Positions 61,040 through 64,000 of a stretch of DNA of 64,000 nt are shown here, one piece after another. Location of the stretch: NCBI RefSeq assembly GCF_026262505.1, contig NC_067207.1:30410082-30474081 (forward strand), given 5' to 3'. This DNA comes from Trichomonas vaginalis G3 (lineage: Eukaryota; Parabasalia; Trichomonadida; Trichomonadidae). The notes beneath the pieces were generated by a model. That model ran no database searches and was not told the DNA's origin. It saw only the letters and a list, made by a program, of their open reading frames with translations. The stretch's first letter is position 1; each line of letters begins with the position of its first letter. Both the position numbers and the translations under genes were made by a program.

Positions 61040-61067
61040 AAAAAATATTTTTTTTATTTTTATAAAA

Positions 61068-62302
61068 ATGTACAGAATAGATGTTTCAGATTTTTATGAC
61101 TTCCAAGCGTTCAGAAATATGTGTCCATTTAGAGACTATAACAAAGCAGTCGAGAATTTGAAACGTTTAGTCATTTATGTTGACTCTGCCCCAGAATGTT
61201 ATGTCATGAAAGAATGGGATGTAGTCTTTAACAAACCTAAAGCGACAATAGTTTCAGAACAAGAATGTAAACAGAAACTTAAGAAAATAAAAGTTCGTAC
61301 AAGTTGGCATGAAGATGTTAGATGCTTGGGATATCTTATTGTCAAAGTTAGAAGATTTTTCAGTTCGTGGTATAAAGTTTTATACACCTTCTCCAAACTT
61401 CTATTCTATCTTCACTGGATATAAATACGAACAAGTAGAATGGAAAGAAAATGTTATAGAAGCTTGGTTAGACCATGTCAAAGAAATTATATGCAATGGA
61501 AACGAAAGAGTCTATGAGTATATCTTATGTTGGTTTGCAAACATCTTACAACATCCAAGTGCTAAAATGAAACTGCTCTCATTTAATTGGAAAACAAGGA
61601 ACAGGTAAGAACACTTTCTTTACAGATATTTTGTGCAAACTGTTAGAGGGCTATTCGAACCCTAATATGACAAACTTAGAAAACATCTGCGGTAAATTTA
61701 ACTCTTCAATAGAGAATATGAAACTTATAGTATGTAACGAACTTCAAAGTATAGATACAACAAAAGTTTTGAACTCGGATGCTTTGAAGAGTCTTATAAC
61801 AGACAAAGTTGGAGTTGTTGAAAGAAAGTATAAAGACCAAAGAGTTTGTGAAAATGTTGCAAATTTCATCATGGTTTCAAACAACGCTGTTCCGATGAAG
61901 TTAGAAAGTTCTGACAGAAGATATGTAGTTGTCAGAACGTCAGATTCTCATATGCAAGATACAGAATATTTTGACGCTTTGTCAGAAACTTTGACATCTG
62001 ACTTTTACAACCACTTGTTCTCATATTTCATGACATTAGATATTTCTAAGTTCAATCCAAGACAAATTCCACATACCGAAGAGAGACAAACATTGTTAGA
62101 AGCAAACAAGAGTGTATATGAACTGTTCATAGATGAAACTGACTTTGAGTGTTTAGATGAAAGGTCATTGTACGATTCGTATAAACAATATTGTCAAGAG
62201 TATGGTTATATGACAGCGTCTAAACGAACATTCTTGGCAAATGTCAAAAGTCTTTTAGATGTTCAGAATGGTGTATATACAAAGAAAAATTTTTCTGAGT
62301 AA
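61068..62302 (+). pseudogene. D5-like superfamily 3 helicase, broken by two frameshifts
   Basis: Three frames in line: 61068-61424 (N-terminal), 61309-61608 (with FYTPSPNFYSIFTGYKYEQ, usual just before D5-type helicase cores), and about 61577-62302 (core). In the core frame the Walker A GKQGTGKN is at 61589-61612, the Walker B-like LIVCNELQS follows, and motif C reads FIMVSNNAVP. The breaks are near 61300-61330 and near 61565-61585; the second falls just before the Walker A, so the middle frame reads through it in the wrong frame. D5-like helicases unwind DNA during replication in virophages, polinton-like viruses and large DNA viruses, often fused to a primase; no primase motif is visible in the short N-terminal part. 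Confidence 0.8.
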
Positions 62303-62339
62303 ATTTTAAAAAAAAACATTTTTTTATCCGATAGAAAAG

Positions 62340-62758
62340 ATGACAAAATTCATCTCAGTCAACAAGTACATGTCAGGACTTAAAGAAGAACTAGACCCAT
62401 TCACATATTTGAATGTTTACTTCTACCATTTTGAAAAGTCTACATTTGACAAAGTTTGGAACATCGAACCAGTTAAGTTTGCTATTGTGACTAAAAATGG
62501 TGCGAAATTTGAAGACTTAGACATAGAAGGTTTGTTAACAGTCAAAAAAAGTTTTGACAGAAGGTTCTCAAGCCTTAAAGAAGGCAAAGCATACAAACTT
62601 GTTATACCTTATGAACCAAAGAAAGCAGACGACTATGAATATTATGAGTCTAAGATAGTTGAAGTTCAAGGTAAATTGGGTAAAAAGATTTTAGAGTCTA
62701 AGCCGGGTTTGCTCCTAAAGAGGAAGAGAACATTGACATTGACCCAGAAATGTTCTAA
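62340..62758 (+). pseudogene. Element gene of about 140 codons, frameshifted near its end
   Basis: From ATG 62340 the text is well-ordered (KFISVNKYMSGLKEELDPF, FAIVTKNGAKFEDLDIEG, YKLVIPYEPKK) until about 62704. Past there the reading frame turns into hydrophobic antisense of the next gene, while another frame reads acidic FAPKEEENIDIDPEMF to TAA at 62756-62758. So one change near 62704-62708 shifts the tail. The intact form would be about 139 residues. Function unknown; beta-rich beginning with an acidic tail could suit a single-stranded-DNA-binding protein, which often sits near the helicase, but this is only a guess. Confidence 0.6.
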
Positions 62759-62774
62759 AAATAAAATTTTATTT

Positions 62775-63221
62775 TTACATGTCAAATTTCTTTTTCTCTG
62801 GCTCTGGTTCTTTCTTCTCTTCTTCTACTTTCTTTTCTTTCTTTTCTCTCTTCTTCTTCTCTGGTGGAGTTATGTCAAACTTCTCAGAACCATATTTTTG
62901 TAAAAGTGCTTTGTCATTTAATAGCTCTTCTATTCTGTTTTCTATTTCATTTTCAAGAACAGCGCATGTGTCTTCTTTGCATTCTAAGAAGTTTTGTTGG
63001 ACTTCATCTCTCCAAGAGGCGTCATCTCTGTCAACAAGTCTGTCATTGACAAATTTTAAGACTGCTCTGCTTAATGTTTTATGGTTCTTGTCATATTCCC
63101 AGAAACAGAACTTTAGAACAAATTCACCTTTCTTGTTTACACTATGTAAGATTTTATGGTCGACAGATGTTTTGCTGTCGAAAAGCTTGTCTCGAATATA
63201 GATAGCGAAATCGCTAGACAT
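62775..63221 (-). CDS. 148-residue element protein with a Lys/Glu tail
   Basis: ATG 63219-63221, intact. Residues 1-105 are mixed helix and strand (IYIRDKLFDSKTSVDHKIL, EFVLKFCFWEYDKNHKTL); the last 40 residues are a Lys/Glu-rich run (EKKKREKKEKKVEEEKK). It is convergent with the 62340 gene (16-base gap) and divergent from the ATPase. No family recognised. Confidence 0.65.
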   Translation of the reverse strand: MSSDFAIYIRDKLFDSKTSVDHKILHSVNKKGEFVLKFCFWEYDKNHKTLSRAVLKFVNDRLVDRDDASWRDEVQQNFLECKEDTCAVLENEIENRIEELLNDKALLQKYGSEKFDITPPEKKKREKKEKKVEEEKKEPEPEKKKFDM

Positions 63222-63257
63222 TTTCTAAAAGATAAAAATTTTAATTTTTCTAAAAAT

Positions 63258-64000
63258 ATGTTAAAAAAAAGTTTGCTGACATTGACAAGAAATTTGAGAA
63301 TGTTTTAAACAAGAACAAGAGGAAGTTGGAAAATGCTCAGATAAAACCCATACATGACAAGTTCTTATTTGCTCAGAATGGTATAACAGGTCTAATTGCA
63401 CCACCTGGGTCGGGTAAGACTTTCACTTATCTTAAAATGGCTGCACAACAACAAGAACTAGATGAGAAGAACCCATTCTATGAGTTAGTAGTCATTTGTA
63501 GTACTTCGGGTCAATTTGACCAAACCGTCAATTCGTTCAAAGATATTATAAAGAAGTCTAAGTTAGTATGTATAAAAGACTCTGAGTTGTTAGATTGGAT
63601 AAAGAAGTACCAAAGAAGAGTTTTGAAGTACAATGCTATAAATGAGTATGTCAATTCGAAGTTTAAAGACCCAAATGAGGAAATGCAGAGAATATTAGAG
63701 AAGAAACACTTCAGAAACAAACAGAAAGAGATAGAATACATTTCGAAGAAATTGCAATCTTACGATTGGAAGACTTACCCTCACAGATGTCTTCTTATCT
63801 TAGATGACTTTGCTTCTCATCCTTTGTTAAAGAACAGAGAACAAGACATGTGTCGAATTCTTAAGAAGCTCAGACACTTTAACATTTCAGTTGTCATTTG
63901 TGTACAGACAGCAAAGAGTTTAAGTAAGGATGTAAAGAGAATACTTACTGACATTGTACTTTTCCCCGGATTGTCCGAAGACGATTTCATGGAACTTATG
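63258..64000 (+). pseudogene. A32-like DNA-packaging ATPase, frameshifted after the start, cut by the window edge
   Basis: The FtsK/HerA-type packaging ATPase is clear: Walker A PPGSGKT at 63401-63421, Walker B LLILDDFA around 63787-63813, then VVICVQTAKSLSKDVKR, the sensor region of the family, up to the last base. It pumps DNA into preformed capsids. The ATG at 63258 is out of frame by one: after TTA comes a run of 8 A (63263-63270), and one more A would join it to the long frame. That is a homopolymer difference, so sequencing error and real mutation are both open. The C-terminus is outside the window. Confidence 0.82.

Noticed and set aside
62759-62903. Hydrophobic tail of the 62340 frame, resembling membrane helices
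   Set aside because: It is the antisense of the Lys/Glu tail of the gene at 62775-63221, reached only after a frameshift.

Overview
The window looks like chromosomal DNA of a parabasalid (trichomonad) protist. It is strongly AT-rich with short, mostly single-exon genes. It carries an IscS with a hydrogenosome-like leader, many ankyrin-repeat genes, a decayed BspA-like leucine-rich-repeat gene, right-handed beta-helix and glycine-rich surface-type families, and a virus-like element resembling the polinton-type elements of trichomonads. I cannot decide between Trichomonas, Tritrichomonas or a relative from sequence alone. No database search was possible, so family names rest on motif recognition.

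Layout. Positions 1-9000 hold a partial gene end, two near-identical decayed beta-helix copies (706-1816 and 7902-8998), IscS (1983-3218), a large unknown protein and a coiled-coil protein. Positions 9000-17300 hold two ankyrin proteins, an F-BAR-like/SH3-like protein, a small type I membrane protein (start reassigned to 14154 by a signal peptide and an AAAAGTGACA box), and a CAMK-type kinase. Positions 17500-23250 are a decaying surface-protein cluster: three tandem glycine-rich genes (two broken), a broken BspA-like gene and a membrane-anchored beta-helix protein. Positions 23800-35150 hold an RRM/BTB-like/discoidin-like protein whose first exon or start is missing, a 713-residue helical protein with a CxxC pair, an Atg8 homologue, a third beta-helix relic and a 3.4-kb shattered ankyrin pseudogene.

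Positions 35150-53740 mix housekeeping genes with non-coding mobile elements. The genes are a sugar transporter, a CFAP210-like axonemal protein, a truncated Rab, a PHD protein, a peptide:N-glycanase-like protein lacking catalytic Cys and His, casein kinase 2 beta and a Tudor-less SMN. Two TA-flanked mariner-type elements (35641-36721 and 51559-53060) have perfect 14-15-bp terminal inverted repeats. Two other elements (42825-43595 with a 9-bp target duplication, 44385-45979 with an 8-bp one) carry arrays of ~122-bp units folding into hairpins whose arms differ in a compensatory way. These hairpin-array elements are the most unusual structure in the host part.

From about 54000 to the end lies the left part of a virus-like element with a different codon style (many GAC/AAC/ACA codons). 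It encodes a 1112-residue Gln/Pro-rich protein, a probable double-jelly-roll major capsid protein, a probable penton, a D5-like superfamily 3 helicase, several small proteins and an A32-like packaging ATPase that runs off the end. No DNA polymerase B or integrase is visible here. The capsid genes are intact, but the helicase (two breaks), the ATPase (one break just after its ATG), a 140-codon gene and a small gene are frameshifted, so this copy is partly decayed or the assembly has indel errors.
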